Both the position numbers and the translations under genes were made by a program. From Paraburkholderia heleia NBRC 101817 (GTDB lineage Bacteria > Pseudomonadota > Gammaproteobacteria > Burkholderiales > Burkholderiaceae), in NCBI RefSeq assembly GCF_000739775.1, contig NZ_BBJH01000033.1, positions 1 to 44,472 of the forward strand: a DNA stretch of 44,472 nucleotides. Reading direction: 5' to 3'. Below the pieces are notes generated by a model that saw nothing but the letters and a program-made list of their open reading frames with translations, did not search any database and was not told the origin of the DNA. Shown here one piece after another: positions 24,718 through 31,965 of the stretch. How positions within the stretch are numbered: position 1 is the first letter of the stretch; every line of letters starts with the position of its first letter.

Positions 24718-25449
24718 TTACTTCATCTGCACCGACCCGGAGACGTTGACCGTCACCGTGGACGTGCCGCCTTCGAGCGGCACGGGTGACAGCTTCGCGT
24801 CGGCCGTCGCGGCGCGCGCGCTCATCATCATCATGGGGCGCGGCATCACGCCCGAGTGCCCCACGTTCACGTCGCGAATCGTGTAGCTGCTGTAGCCGAA
24901 CGCGCGCGTGGCCGAGAGCGCCTGGTCGCGGAACGAGGCGATGGCCTGGCCCGAAAGCTTTTGCTCGGCAGCGCGCTGCGCCTCGGGCGACAGCGAGAAC
25001 TGCACGTTGCCCACCTGCATGATCGACGCGAGATCGCCGGCGAGCTTCGACGCCGCCGCGAAATCATGCGACTCGAGCACGACTTCCGTGCGGCCGCGCC
25101 AGGCGGAGATGCGCCCGTCGCGATCCGTCGAAGGGAAGATCGAGAACTGGCCGGAGTGCGCGCTCACGCCCGCGACGCCCCTTGCGCGCTGGAGCGCGGC
25201 GTCGGCGCGCTGATTGAGCGTCGCGGTCAGCGAGGCCGGATCGCTCGCTTCCTGCTCGTAGAACAGCGTAATGTTGACGACGTCCTGAGGCACTTCGGCA
25301 CTTGCCTGCGCGGACAGCGAAAGCACGCCCGAGGGCTGCTGGAAGCGCGCGTCGCTCTGTGCGAACGCGGTGCGCGGCGCGAGCGTCGCGGCGACGGGGA
25401 GGGCGGCAGCCAATGCGGCGGCGAGCGTGACGGCGGTTTTTCGGTTCAT
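24718..25449 (-). CDS. SIMPL domain (DUF541) periplasmic protein
   Basis: A 243-residue secreted protein. The signal peptide is MNRKTAVTLAAALAAALPVA to about TAFA, with AAGGAG just before this ATG; the frame is open further upstream without family-like sequence. The mature part opens with GVLSLSAQASAEVPQDVVNI, the usual first strand of SIMPL/DUF541 proteins, and ends in STVTVNVSGSVQMK. A run of four methionines (RPMMMMSAR) interrupts the C-terminal half. SIMPL proteins occur in the envelope, some linked to oxidative stress (YggE in E. coli); the biochemical role is unclear. Confidence 0.85.
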   Translation of the reverse strand: MNRKTAVTLAAALAAALPVAATLAPRTAFAQSDARFQQPSGVLSLSAQASAEVPQDVVNITLFYEQEASDPASLTATLNQRADAALQRARGVAGVSAHSGQFSIFPSTDRDGRISAWRGRTEVVLESHDFAAASKLAGDLASIMQVGNVQFSLSPEAQRAAEQKLSGQAIASFRDQALSATRAFGYSSYTIRDVNVGHSGVMPRPMMMMSARAATADAKLSPVPLEGGTSTVTVNVSGSVQMK

Positions 25450-25606
25450 TGAGGCTCCTTGCAGAACTGGCGTCGCGCGCGACATACCCATAACAGCGAC
25501 GTAACAGCGCGCGACTGTGCGCGATTGTGCTTGAAGTCGCGCACGGATGCTGTGTGCGTGCCTCGCCGCGTGCATCGAGGCAGAACCGGGCCGCATCACA
25601 TCCGCA

Positions 25607-26065
25607 TCACATCAGATGTTTCGTGATGAAGTTCCACTCAGCCGTCGTGACCGGCGTGATCGAAAGGCGATTGCCCCTGGCGAGCACGCGCATGTCCGCG
25701 AGTTCTTCGTGCTCGCGCAAGGCGGCGAGCGCAATCAGCGGGCACTTCTTCTTGAACACGACGTCGACGAGCATCCAGCGCGGATTCTCGTGCGTCGATT
25801 TCGCGTCGTAGTAAGGGCTTTTCGGATCGAACTGCGTGGGATCGGGGTAGGCCGTGGACGACACCTGCGCGATGCCCGCGATACCGGGCTCGGGGCAGCT
25901 CGAGTGGTAGAACAGCACGCCGTCGCCTTGCTGCATGGTGTCGCGCATGAAATTGCGCGCCTGGTAGTTTCGTACGCCAGTCCAGGGCAGCGTGCGCTGC
26001 GGCGCGCTTGCGAGGTCGTCGATGCTTGCTTCGTCGGGTTCGGACTTCATCAGCCAGTAGCGCAT
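25607..26065 (-). CDS. EVE domain-containing protein
   Basis: A 152-residue protein made of one EVE domain, a PUA-like fold. The opening MRYWLMKSEPDEASIDDLAS and the central VRNYQARNFMRDTMQQGDGV and VLFYHSSCPEPGIAGIAQV are characteristic. EVE domains have been proposed to bind modified bases in DNA or RNA by analogy to YTH and ASCH domains; a target for this protein is not known. It lies downstream of the 6S RNA gene on the same strand but beyond its terminator. Confidence 0.9.
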   Translation of the reverse strand: MRYWLMKSEPDEASIDDLASAPQRTLPWTGVRNYQARNFMRDTMQQGDGVLFYHSSCPEPGIAGIAQVSSTAYPDPTQFDPKSPYYDAKSTHENPRWMLVDVVFKKKCPLIALAALREHEELADMRVLARGNRLSITPVTTAEWNFITKHLM

Positions 26066-26155
26066 GAGTCGAAGTTCACGTCGAAAGGGGAGAGGGGCGG
26101 GCGTGCATGCCGCGAGTCACGCCAGCGCTGGCCGCACAGTGGAACGCACAATGGA

Positions 26156-26187
26156 AAACGGCATCGGACTGTGGTCCGATGCCGTTT
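26156..26187 (-). terminator. Rho-independent terminator of the 6S RNA gene
   Basis: A 14-bp perfect stem (AAACGGCATCGGAC with GTCCGATGCCGTTT) with a TGTG loop. On the minus strand a TTTT run follows the stem. It lies directly downstream of the 6S RNA 3' end. Confidence 0.88.
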
Positions 26188-26189
26188 GA

Positions 26190-26370
26190 ATAGGTCCCCG
26201 CCATAGCCGCTAGGCCGGCATCCTGAACCGAGGGTTCAGAATTGGTCGCAGTTAGCAGCACTTCGGGTACATCAGACTGTGTGACGCGCACGCCCGTGCT
26301 ACAAATTTCCGCAACCGTGCACATGGCATTGGTTCAAGGAATATATGACCTTGGCGAACCAGGCAGGGAA
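26190..26370 (-). ncRNA. ssrS: 6S RNA
   Basis: The minus strand reads a roughly 180-base RNA that matches 6S RNA. The 3' part has CTGCGACC, then a hairpin CTGAACC-CTC-GGTTCAG, then GCCGGCCTAGCGGC, which aligns with the corresponding part of E. coli 6S. The 5' end (GGTTCGCCA) can pair with the 3' end (TGGCGGGGACC) to close the long interrupted helix. 6S RNA mimics an open promoter and sequesters sigma-70 RNA polymerase in stationary phase. Its place downstream of zapA is the conserved proteobacterial arrangement. Ends are estimated from pairing and the promoter. Confidence 0.88.
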
Positions 26371-26374
26371 GCTG

Positions 26375-26402
26375 ACTAAACTGGTTGGCAGCGTGTTTGG
26401 AA
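26375..26402 (-). promoter_or_regulatory. Probable promoter of the 6S RNA gene
   Basis: The minus strand shows TTCCAA (26397-26402), a 16-base spacer and TTTAGT (26375-26380), placing transcript start near 26368-26370, where the 6S closing helix begins. Both boxes are moderate matches. Read-through from zapA is an alternative source. Confidence 0.5.
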
Positions 26403-26500
26403 CCGCGCGTTTCTAAACAAATCAACGCTGCCTTTGAACAACATCATACCGCACGTTGCTGCATGAAACTGCGCCTTGCAACCGCGGCGTACATCAGCGC

Positions 26501-26815
26501 TTATTGCACACCGTACTGATGAATGACAGCGCCGAGTTGTTCGTTCATTTGGCGCATTGTACGACGGATTTCTTCGGCTGGGAATGCTTCCCCGTGACGC
26601 ACGCTCGTTTGCAGGCGCAGCAGTTCCGAGGCGAGCGAGAGCGCCGCCATGACGGCGATGCGATCGGTGCCGCGCACGTTGCTGTGATTGCGGATCTTCG
26701 ACATTTCGGCGTCCACGCGCGCGACGGCTTCGAGCAGCGCCTGTTCCGTTTCCGGCGAACAGACGAGGCGATAGGTTTGGCCGAGTATCGTCGCTTCGAT
26801 CTGCTTGGTGGTCAT
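26501..26815 (-). CDS. zapA: Cell division protein ZapA
   Basis: A 104-residue cytoplasmic protein that binds and bundles FtsZ filaments at the division ring. It starts MTTKQIEATILGQTYRLVCS, the standard ZapA opening, and is followed by a helical region (EQALLEAVARVDAEMSKIRN) that forms the coiled-coil tetramer. Its ATG overlaps the stop of the upstream coiled-coil gene by four bases, so the two are translationally coupled. The 6S RNA gene follows it. Confidence 0.93.
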   Translation of the reverse strand: MTTKQIEATILGQTYRLVCSPETEQALLEAVARVDAEMSKIRNHSNVRGTDRIAVMAALSLASELLRLQTSVRHGEAFPAEEIRRTMRQMNEQLGAVIHQYGVQ

Positions 26816-27165
26816 GCATTTTCTCCGTGGCGGGCCGCGTTGCTGTCGTCGTCGTTGCTCTGCGACGGTTCGAGCAGATCGAGCTGGTTATCGCGCTCGT
26901 TACCTGCGCGTGCGCGCGGCAGCTTCTCGAGGATCGCGTTCAGACGCACCTGCGCATCGTCGATCTTGGCCGAGAGTGCGTCGCGCTCTGCCTGCAGCGC
27001 GGCGCGTTCCTCGCGGACCTGTTCGAGTTCGATGCGTGTTTCGTCGCATTGCGCGCGCAGCTGCGCGAGTTGCTCTTCGAGTGCGAGGCGTGCTTCGTGT
27101 TGGCGCTGATTAATCTCGATCAGCTGCCCGATGTTTTGTGAGAGTGTTTCGAGTTCGTTGAGCAT
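26812..27165 (-). CDS. ZapB-like coiled-coil protein (TIGR02449/DUF904 type)
   Basis: A 117-residue, highly charged protein that is almost one continuous coiled coil from about residue 5 to 85 (LEEQLAQLRAQCDETRIELE, then AALQAERDALSAKIDDAQVR), with a polar tail (SQSNDDDSNAARHGENA). Small coiled-coil proteins encoded directly before zapA in betaproteobacteria are thought to be division-ring factors like ZapB, which bridges ZapA to the chromosome; that function is inferred. The start has a GAGGA ribosome-binding site. Confidence 0.82.
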   Translation of the reverse strand: MLNELETLSQNIGQLIEINQRQHEARLALEEQLAQLRAQCDETRIELEQVREERAALQAERDALSAKIDDAQVRLNAILEKLPRARAGNERDNQLDLLEPSQSNDDDSNAARHGENA

Positions 27166-27189
27166 GTGCTGCGTCCTCTAAAGACAGGC

Positions 27190-27195
27190 ATTCTA
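27190..27195 (-). promoter_or_regulatory. Probable -10 box for the zapB-like/zapA operon
   Basis: TAGAAT on the minus strand, about 25 bases before the ATG at 27165, in an AT-rich patch. No good -35 at standard spacing was found; TTATCA lies 20 bases upstream. Confidence 0.45.
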
Positions 27196-27377
27196 GCGCG
27201 GATTAACGCGTATTTTGATAATTGTGTCGTTTCCAGACGTAACAGCCCGGCTTCTTACCCGAATCAGGCCCGAAACCCCCGCTACGTGTGCCGCATAGGC
27301 CAGGCGGGAACGTAATTTGCCAGGGCCGCGCGCGTAGCGCGTCGTCTCGATCGTGGTCTGCGCGTTATAACATCACG

Positions 27378-27464
27378 GATTCATGGTCCTTTGCCAGGGC
27401 TTTCGCGAACGGCGTTAGCCATACCGCCGTTTCTGCCACGCGTCATGCAGAATCCCTGGCGACC
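27378..27464 (+). ncRNA. Candidate structured leader RNA (three-way junction) upstream of the cobalamin genes
   Basis: Nested perfect pairings give a compact junction. GCCAGGG (27393-27399) pairs with CCCTGGC (27454-27460), extended by GGTC (27385-27388) with GACC (27461-27464) across a 4-base bulge. Inside are two abutting hairpins: ACGGCG/CGCCGT (27409-27430) and TTCTGC/GCAGAA (27431-27452), each with a 10-base loop. A TATAAC box at 27366-27371 would start a plus-strand transcript just before the structure, about 170 bases ahead of btuC. It lacks the cobalamin-riboswitch core. The rest of the 384-base gap (27166-27549) holds the zapB promoter and nothing else I recognise. Strand and function are inferred. 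Confidence 0.4.
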
Positions 27465-27549
27465 AAAATACTGCGCTCTGTTGTGGCCTGCGTATACCCC
27501 TGCTGTCTTTCCGTGTGAGCTTGATTGAAATCCGCCGCCGAGTTTCCCG

Positions 27550-28626
27550 ATGCGTTCCATGAGCCGCGATGAGTCCCATGCTGTGCCGTCGATCCACGCG
27601 CTGCCGCGCCGCTCGATGAGCGCGCGCCGCGCGTGCCTGATCTGGGGCGCGCTCGCAGCAGTGGCGCTCGTGGTGTTCGCTGCATCGCTAGCAACCGGCA
27701 GCGTAAGGGTGACGTTTGCGCAGGCGCTGGCGGCGCTCGCGCCCGCGCACGACGCGCCCGGCGCGCCGGACATGGCGACCGAAATCGTGCGCACGCTGCG
27801 CTTGCCGCGCGCACTGGCGGGTTTTGCCTGTGGCGGGTTGCTCGCGCTGGCGGGTGCGCTGCTGCAGGTGCTGCTGCGCAATCCGCTTGCGGAGCCCTAC
27901 GTGCTCGGCGTGTCGGGCGGTGCGGCCGCGTTCGCACTCGTGGCGATGATCGCGGGCGTGGCGTGGTGGGGCGTGCAGGCGAGCGCATGCGCGGGTGCGT
28001 TCGTTTCGATCCTGCTCGTGCTCGGCCTCGCGCGCCGCGAGTTGTGGCGCGGCGAGCCGCAAGACAGCTCGCCGCGGCTGCTCCTGACGGGCGCGGTGAC
28101 GGCGGCAGGCTGGGGCGCATTGATCACACTGCTGCTCACGCTCGCGCCCGACGCGCGCCTGCGCGGCATGCTGTTCTGGCTCACGGGCGACCTCAATGGC
28201 GCGGGCACGCCATGGCTCCCGCTCGCGACGCTTGGCCTGGTCCTTGCATGCATCGTGCCTGCCGCGCCGATGCTCAACGTGCTGCTGCGCGGCGACGCCG
28301 CTGCGCAGGCGCTCGGTGTGCCGGTGCTGCGTTTGCGTGTGGGCATTTATCTTGCCGCGTCGCTCGCGGCGGCCGCTGCCGTGACGACGGGCGGCACCAT
28401 CGGCTTTGTCGGCCTCGTCGTGCCCCACATGCTGCGCCTCGCGTTCGGCAACGACCAGCGCATGCTCGTGCCGGCCGCCGCGCTCGCGGGCGGCGTGGCC
28501 GTGATGGGTGCGGACCTCGTCGCACGTACGGCGGCGGCGCCCGCGCAGTTGCCGGTGGGTGTCGTGACTGCGCTCGCCGGCGTGCCCGTATTTCTGTGGA
28601 TGCTTCTCGCGAGGCGCGGACGATGA
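27550..28626 (+). CDS. btuC: Corrinoid ABC transporter permease (BtuC/FecCD family)
   Basis: Inner-membrane permease, 358 residues, about nine to ten hydrophobic segments. Family features include PRALAGFACGGLLALAGALLQ, NPLAEPYVLGVSGGAAAF and the C-terminal GTIGFVGLVVPHMLR. FecCD permeases import vitamin B12 or ferric siderophores; here the downstream cobT-cobS-cobC genes make corrinoid the likely cargo. ATGs at 27559 or 27617 are alternative starts, and none has a strong ribosome-binding site. The stop overlaps the btuD start (ATGA). Confidence 0.88.
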   Translation: MRSMSRDESHAVPSIHALPRRSMSARRACLIWGALAAVALVVFAASLATGSVRVTFAQALAALAPAHDAPGAPDMATEIVRTLRLPRALAGFACGGLLALAGALLQVLLRNPLAEPYVLGVSGGAAAFALVAMIAGVAWWGVQASACAGAFVSILLVLGLARRELWRGEPQDSSPRLLLTGAVTAAGWGALITLLLTLAPDARLRGMLFWLTGDLNGAGTPWLPLATLGLVLACIVPAAPMLNVLLRGDAAAQALGVPVLRLRVGIYLAASLAAAAAVTTGGTIGFVGLVVPHMLRLAFGNDQRMLVPAAALAGGVAVMGADLVARTAAAPAQLPVGVVTALAGVPVFLWMLLARRGR

Positions 28627-29456
28627 GCGAAACGTATCCACCGCTGCTCGCGGTCCAGTCGCTCACGTTGCGTGCGGGTGCGCGCACGCTTGTGGAATCG
28701 CTCACGCAAGGATTTGCTGCTGGCGAAATCTGGTGCGTGGCGGGCGCGAACGGCGCGGGCAAGACGACGCTGATCGGCGCGCTCGCGGGCCTGAGCGAGC
28801 CCTCGGCAGGACACGTGGAAGTCGAGGGCATCGCGCTCGCAAAGTGGCCGCCGGTGCGCCTCGCGCAGCGCCGTGCGTTGATGCCGCAGGACCAGCGTGA
28901 CGCATTCAGCGCGAGCGTGATCGACACCGTGCTGCTCAATCGCTATCCGCATCTTTCGGGCTGGGGCTGGGAAGGCGACGCCGACCGCGCGGCCGCGCAC
29001 GCCGCGCTCGCCACGCTCGGCCTCGAAGCATTCGCCGCGCGCGATGTGCTTACGCTTTCGGGCGGCGAGCGCCAGCGCGTAGCGCTTGCCGCCGCGCTGT
29101 GCCAAAGTGCGCCGCTCCTGCTGCTCGACGAGCCGCTCGCGCATCTGGACCTGCATCATCAGATCGCGTGTCTCGAAGCGATCTCGCGCTGGGTGAAGAG
29201 CGATGCGCGAACGGTGCTGTTTTCGTGCCACGATCTCAATCTTGCGCGGCGCTTCGCCACGCACGCGCTCCTGCTCGACGGCCGCGGCGGCTTTCACGCG
29301 GGCCCCGTACGCGAGGTGCTCACGCCGCAGCGCGCGAGCGCCGCATTCGGTCATCCGCTCGTGCTGATACGCGAGGGCGGGCACGAGGCGCTCGTCCCTG
29401 CACTCGTCCCGACATCTTCATCACCGCATTCGCCGGGATCGAACGGCGCGCATTAG
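28623..29456 (+). CDS. btuD: Corrinoid ABC transporter ATP-binding protein
   Basis: ATPase for the btuC permease, 277 residues. Walker A is GANGAGKTTL, the signature is LSGGERQRVALAAAL, Walker B is LLLLDEPLAHLD, and the switch His is in FSCHDLNLA. The start overlaps the btuC stop by four bases. The C-terminal tail of about 25 residues (from HEALVPALVPTSS) is low in complexity and unusual for the family. It is followed 47 bases later by cobT. Confidence 0.9.
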   Translation: MSETYPPLLAVQSLTLRAGARTLVESLTQGFAAGEIWCVAGANGAGKTTLIGALAGLSEPSAGHVEVEGIALAKWPPVRLAQRRALMPQDQRDAFSASVIDTVLLNRYPHLSGWGWEGDADRAAAHAALATLGLEAFAARDVLTLSGGERQRVALAAALCQSAPLLLLDEPLAHLDLHHQIACLEAISRWVKSDARTVLFSCHDLNLARRFATHALLLDGRGGFHAGPVREVLTPQRASAAFGHPLVLIREGGHEALVPALVPTSSSPHSPGSNGAH

Positions 29457-29503
29457 TGTTAGTGCGCCGCTGTCGCCCGCATCACTTCGAAACAGAACAC
29501 ACC

Positions 29504-30568
29504 ATGACGTCATCGCTTACCGAACTGCTCGCCGTCGAACCGCTCGACCTCTCCTTGCGCGACGAACTGCAACGCCTCATCGACACGAAGACCAAACCGC
29601 CCGGCAGTCTCGGCCGCCTCGAAACACTGGCGCGCCAGCTCGGCATGATCCAGGGCACGACGCACCCGGGCGTCGAGCGTCCCGTGATGATCGTGTTCGC
29701 GGGCGACCACGGCATTGCCGCCGAAGGCGTGAGCCCATACCCGCAGGCCGTGACCGCGCAGATGGTCGCGAACTTCGTCGCAGGGGGCGCTGCGATCAAC
29801 GTGTTCAGCAGCGTGGCGGGACTCACGCTCGAAGTCGTCAACGCGGGCGTGGCGACGCCGCTGCCGCCGTCGCCCGCGCTCGTCGATGTGCCCGTCGCGC
29901 GCGGCACGCGCAACTTCGCGCACGAGCGTGCCATGACGCGCGACGAATCTCTCGCCGCGCTCGCGGCGGGTGCTGGGCGCGTGCGCCATCACGCGGCGCT
30001 CGGCACGAACGTGATCGGCTTTGGCGAAATGGGCATTGCCAACACGTCGTCTGCCGCATGCCTGATGAGCCGCCTGTGCGGCGTGCCGATCGACGAATGC
30101 GTGGGGCGCGGCACGGGCCTCGACAATGCGGGCCTCGCGAAAAAGCGCAATGTGCTCGCGGCGGCGCTCGCGCATCATGCCGACGCGCGCGAACCGCTCG
30201 ACGTGCTCGCCGCGTTCGGCGGCTTCGAGATCGCGATGATGGCGGGCGCGTACCTCGAGGCCGCGCGCTCGCGCATGGCGATTCTCGTGGACGGCTTCAT
30301 CGCGACCTCGGCGCTGCTCGTGGCCGACGCGCTCGCGCCGAACGTGCGCGACTACTGCGTGTTTGCGCACGCATCGAACGAAGCGGGTCACCGCCGCATG
30401 CTCGATCACTTCGGCGCGCGCGAACTGCTCGCGCTCGATCTGCGCCTGGGCGAGGGCACGGGCGCGGCGCTCGCCGTGCCGCTGCTGCGCGCAGCGGTGG
30501 CGTTCCTGAACGACATGGCGAGCTTCGAGTCGGCCGGCGTCGACAATCGCAGCGATCGCAACGCCTGA
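29504..30568 (+). CDS. cobT: Nicotinate-nucleotide--dimethylbenzimidazole phosphoribosyltransferase
   Basis: Activates the lower-ligand base: transfers phosphoribose from nicotinate mononucleotide to 5,6-dimethylbenzimidazole, giving alpha-ribazole phosphate. It has 354 residues with TKPPGSLGRLETLARQLG near the N-terminus, VFAGDHGIAAEGVSPYPQ, and LRLGEGTGAAL containing Glu317, which matches the catalytic Glu317 of the Salmonella enzyme. It starts between btuD and cobS on the same strand and belongs to the same operon. Confidence 0.95.
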   Translation: MTSSLTELLAVEPLDLSLRDELQRLIDTKTKPPGSLGRLETLARQLGMIQGTTHPGVERPVMIVFAGDHGIAAEGVSPYPQAVTAQMVANFVAGGAAINVFSSVAGLTLEVVNAGVATPLPPSPALVDVPVARGTRNFAHERAMTRDESLAALAAGAGRVRHHAALGTNVIGFGEMGIANTSSAACLMSRLCGVPIDECVGRGTGLDNAGLAKKRNVLAAALAHHADAREPLDVLAAFGGFEIAMMAGAYLEAARSRMAILVDGFIATSALLVADALAPNVRDYCVFAHASNEAGHRRMLDHFGARELLALDLRLGEGTGAALAVPLLRAAVAFLNDMASFESAGVDNRSDRNA

Positions 30569-30578
30569 GCGCCGCGCG

Positions 30579-31355
30579 ATGAATCCGCTTGCGGAACTGC
30601 GTTACTTCTTCACGGCGCTGGGCTATTTCACGCGCGTGCCGGTGCCGCGCTGGGTCGGCTTCGAGCCCGCGTGGCTCAATGCGGCGGCGCGCTACTTTCC
30701 GCTCGTCGGCGCGTTGGTCGGCGCGCTCGGGGCACTGGTCTATCTCGGCGCGTTGCATGTGTTTCCCGCGAGCGTGGCCGTGCTGCTGTCGATGGCGGTC
30801 ACACTCCTTGCGACGGGCGCCTTTCACGAAGACGGTCTCGCCGACTGCCTCGACGCATTCGGCGGCGCGTACGCCCGTGAGGACGTGCTGCGCATCATGC
30901 ACGATTCGCGCATCGGCGCGTTCGGGGCGATCGGTCTCGTGGTGGCGCTCGCGCTGAAGTGGCAGACGCTCGCCGCACTGCCGCCGGCGCGCGCCGCGAT
31001 GCTGATGATCGCCGGCCACGCCGCGAGCCGTGCGTGTGCGATCAGTTATCTCGTCTCGCTCGACTATGTGCGTGCCGAGGGCAAGGCCAAGCCCGTCGCG
31101 CAGCGCATGAGCGTGAGCGCGTGGCTATGCGCGTGCGTGTTCGGTTTGCCGTGGCTGTTCTGGCCGGAGTGGTCCGGCGTGCCCGACTGGCGCGCGGGCG
31201 CAGCGATCCTCGTTGTGCTCGCCGTGTTGCGCTATGGACTGGGGCGTTACTTCGTGCGCCGCATCGGCGGCTATACGGGCGACTGTCTCGGCTTCGCGCA
31301 GCAGGTGTTCGAGATCGCCATCTACCTCGTGGGGCTCGCATGGATCTCGTTCTGA
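30579..31355 (+). CDS. cobS: Adenosylcobinamide-GDP ribazoletransferase (cobalamin synthase)
   Basis: Membrane enzyme joining adenosylcobinamide-GDP to alpha-ribazole (phosphate), the last assembly step of the nucleotide loop. It has 258 residues with five or more membrane segments and the family motif TGAFHEDGLADCLDAFGG, whose acidic residues bind metal, plus SRIGAFG and RIGGYTGDCLG. It starts 10 bases after the cobT stop and overlaps the next gene, cobC, by 16 bases. Confidence 0.95.
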   Translation: MNPLAELRYFFTALGYFTRVPVPRWVGFEPAWLNAAARYFPLVGALVGALGALVYLGALHVFPASVAVLLSMAVTLLATGAFHEDGLADCLDAFGGAYAREDVLRIMHDSRIGAFGAIGLVVALALKWQTLAALPPARAAMLMIAGHAASRACAISYLVSLDYVRAEGKAKPVAQRMSVSAWLCACVFGLPWLFWPEWSGVPDWRAGAAILVVLAVLRYGLGRYFVRRIGGYTGDCLGFAQQVFEIAIYLVGLAWISF

Positions 31356-31927
31356 TCCGACATCCCGCCGTGGCCGTGGATGCCGGCGTGTGCTATGGCG
31401 CGAGCGACGTAGCGCTCGCGGGCGACGCCACGGAGCAGGCCGAACGGCTCGCCGGGCGGCTCGCGGCGCTCGGCGTGCGCGAGCCGCAACGGATTGAAAC
31501 GAGCCCGCTCATGCGCTGCGCGAGCGTTGCCGCGGCGCTCGCCGGTGTGCGCGGACATGTGCCGAGAGCAGAGGCCCGCCTCGCGGAGATGGATTTCGGC
31601 GCGTGGGAGATGCAGCGCTGGGATACGATCGAGCGCGTGCAGATCGACGCATGGGCCGCGAATTTCGAACACACGCGCGAACATGGCGGCGAGAGCGTTG
31701 CGCAGTTCGACGCGCGCGTAAGCGGCTGGTTCGGCACGCTCGACGCGCGCGAGGAGGCCACGGTCTGGGCCGTCACGCACGCGGGCGTGATTCGCACTGT
31801 CACGGCCCGCGCGCTCGGCCTGCCGCTCGCGCGCTGTGTGCGTTGGCCGCTGGAGATGGGCGCCATGGTGCATTTGCGTTACGACTCGTCGAGCGCATGT
31901 TGGCTGCTCGCGCGCTGGAACGCATGA
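31340..31927 (+). CDS. cobC: Alpha-ribazole phosphatase (histidine phosphatase family)
   Basis: Removes the phosphate from alpha-ribazole phosphate or from the cobalamin phosphate product. It has 195 residues. The phosphohistidine is His8 in LIRHPAV; Pro follows it where many family members have Gly. Arg7, Arg59, Glu83 and His147 (VTHAGVIR) complete the expected active site. The start lies inside cobS, a 16-base overlap. It converges on btuF across 38 bases. A general phosphatase role cannot be ruled out, but context favours cobalamin. Confidence 0.88.
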   Translation: MDLVLIRHPAVAVDAGVCYGASDVALAGDATEQAERLAGRLAALGVREPQRIETSPLMRCASVAAALAGVRGHVPRAEARLAEMDFGAWEMQRWDTIERVQIDAWAANFEHTREHGGESVAQFDARVSGWFGTLDAREEATVWAVTHAGVIRTVTARALGLPLARCVRWPLEMGAMVHLRYDSSSACWLLARWNA

Positions 31928-31965
31928 ATGCGGACAGCCCCTGGTGAGTCGCTGCGCCGGGCGGG

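Noticed and set aside
26076..26324. An 82-codon minus-strand frame
   Set aside because: It lies mostly within the 6S RNA gene and its terminator and has no ribosome-binding site.
27241..27300. GAATCAGGCCCGAAACC resembles the 3' box of a cobalamin riboswitch upstream of btuC
   Set aside because: The other conserved blocks (the GCCACTG-type box and the central GGGAA region) are absent on both strands, and spacing to btuC is wrong.
27393..27460. A 7-bp acceptor-like stem suggested a tRNA
   Set aside because: The inner arms are 22 bases each, there is no T-loop or anticodon-sized arm and no CCA; the fold is not a tRNA.
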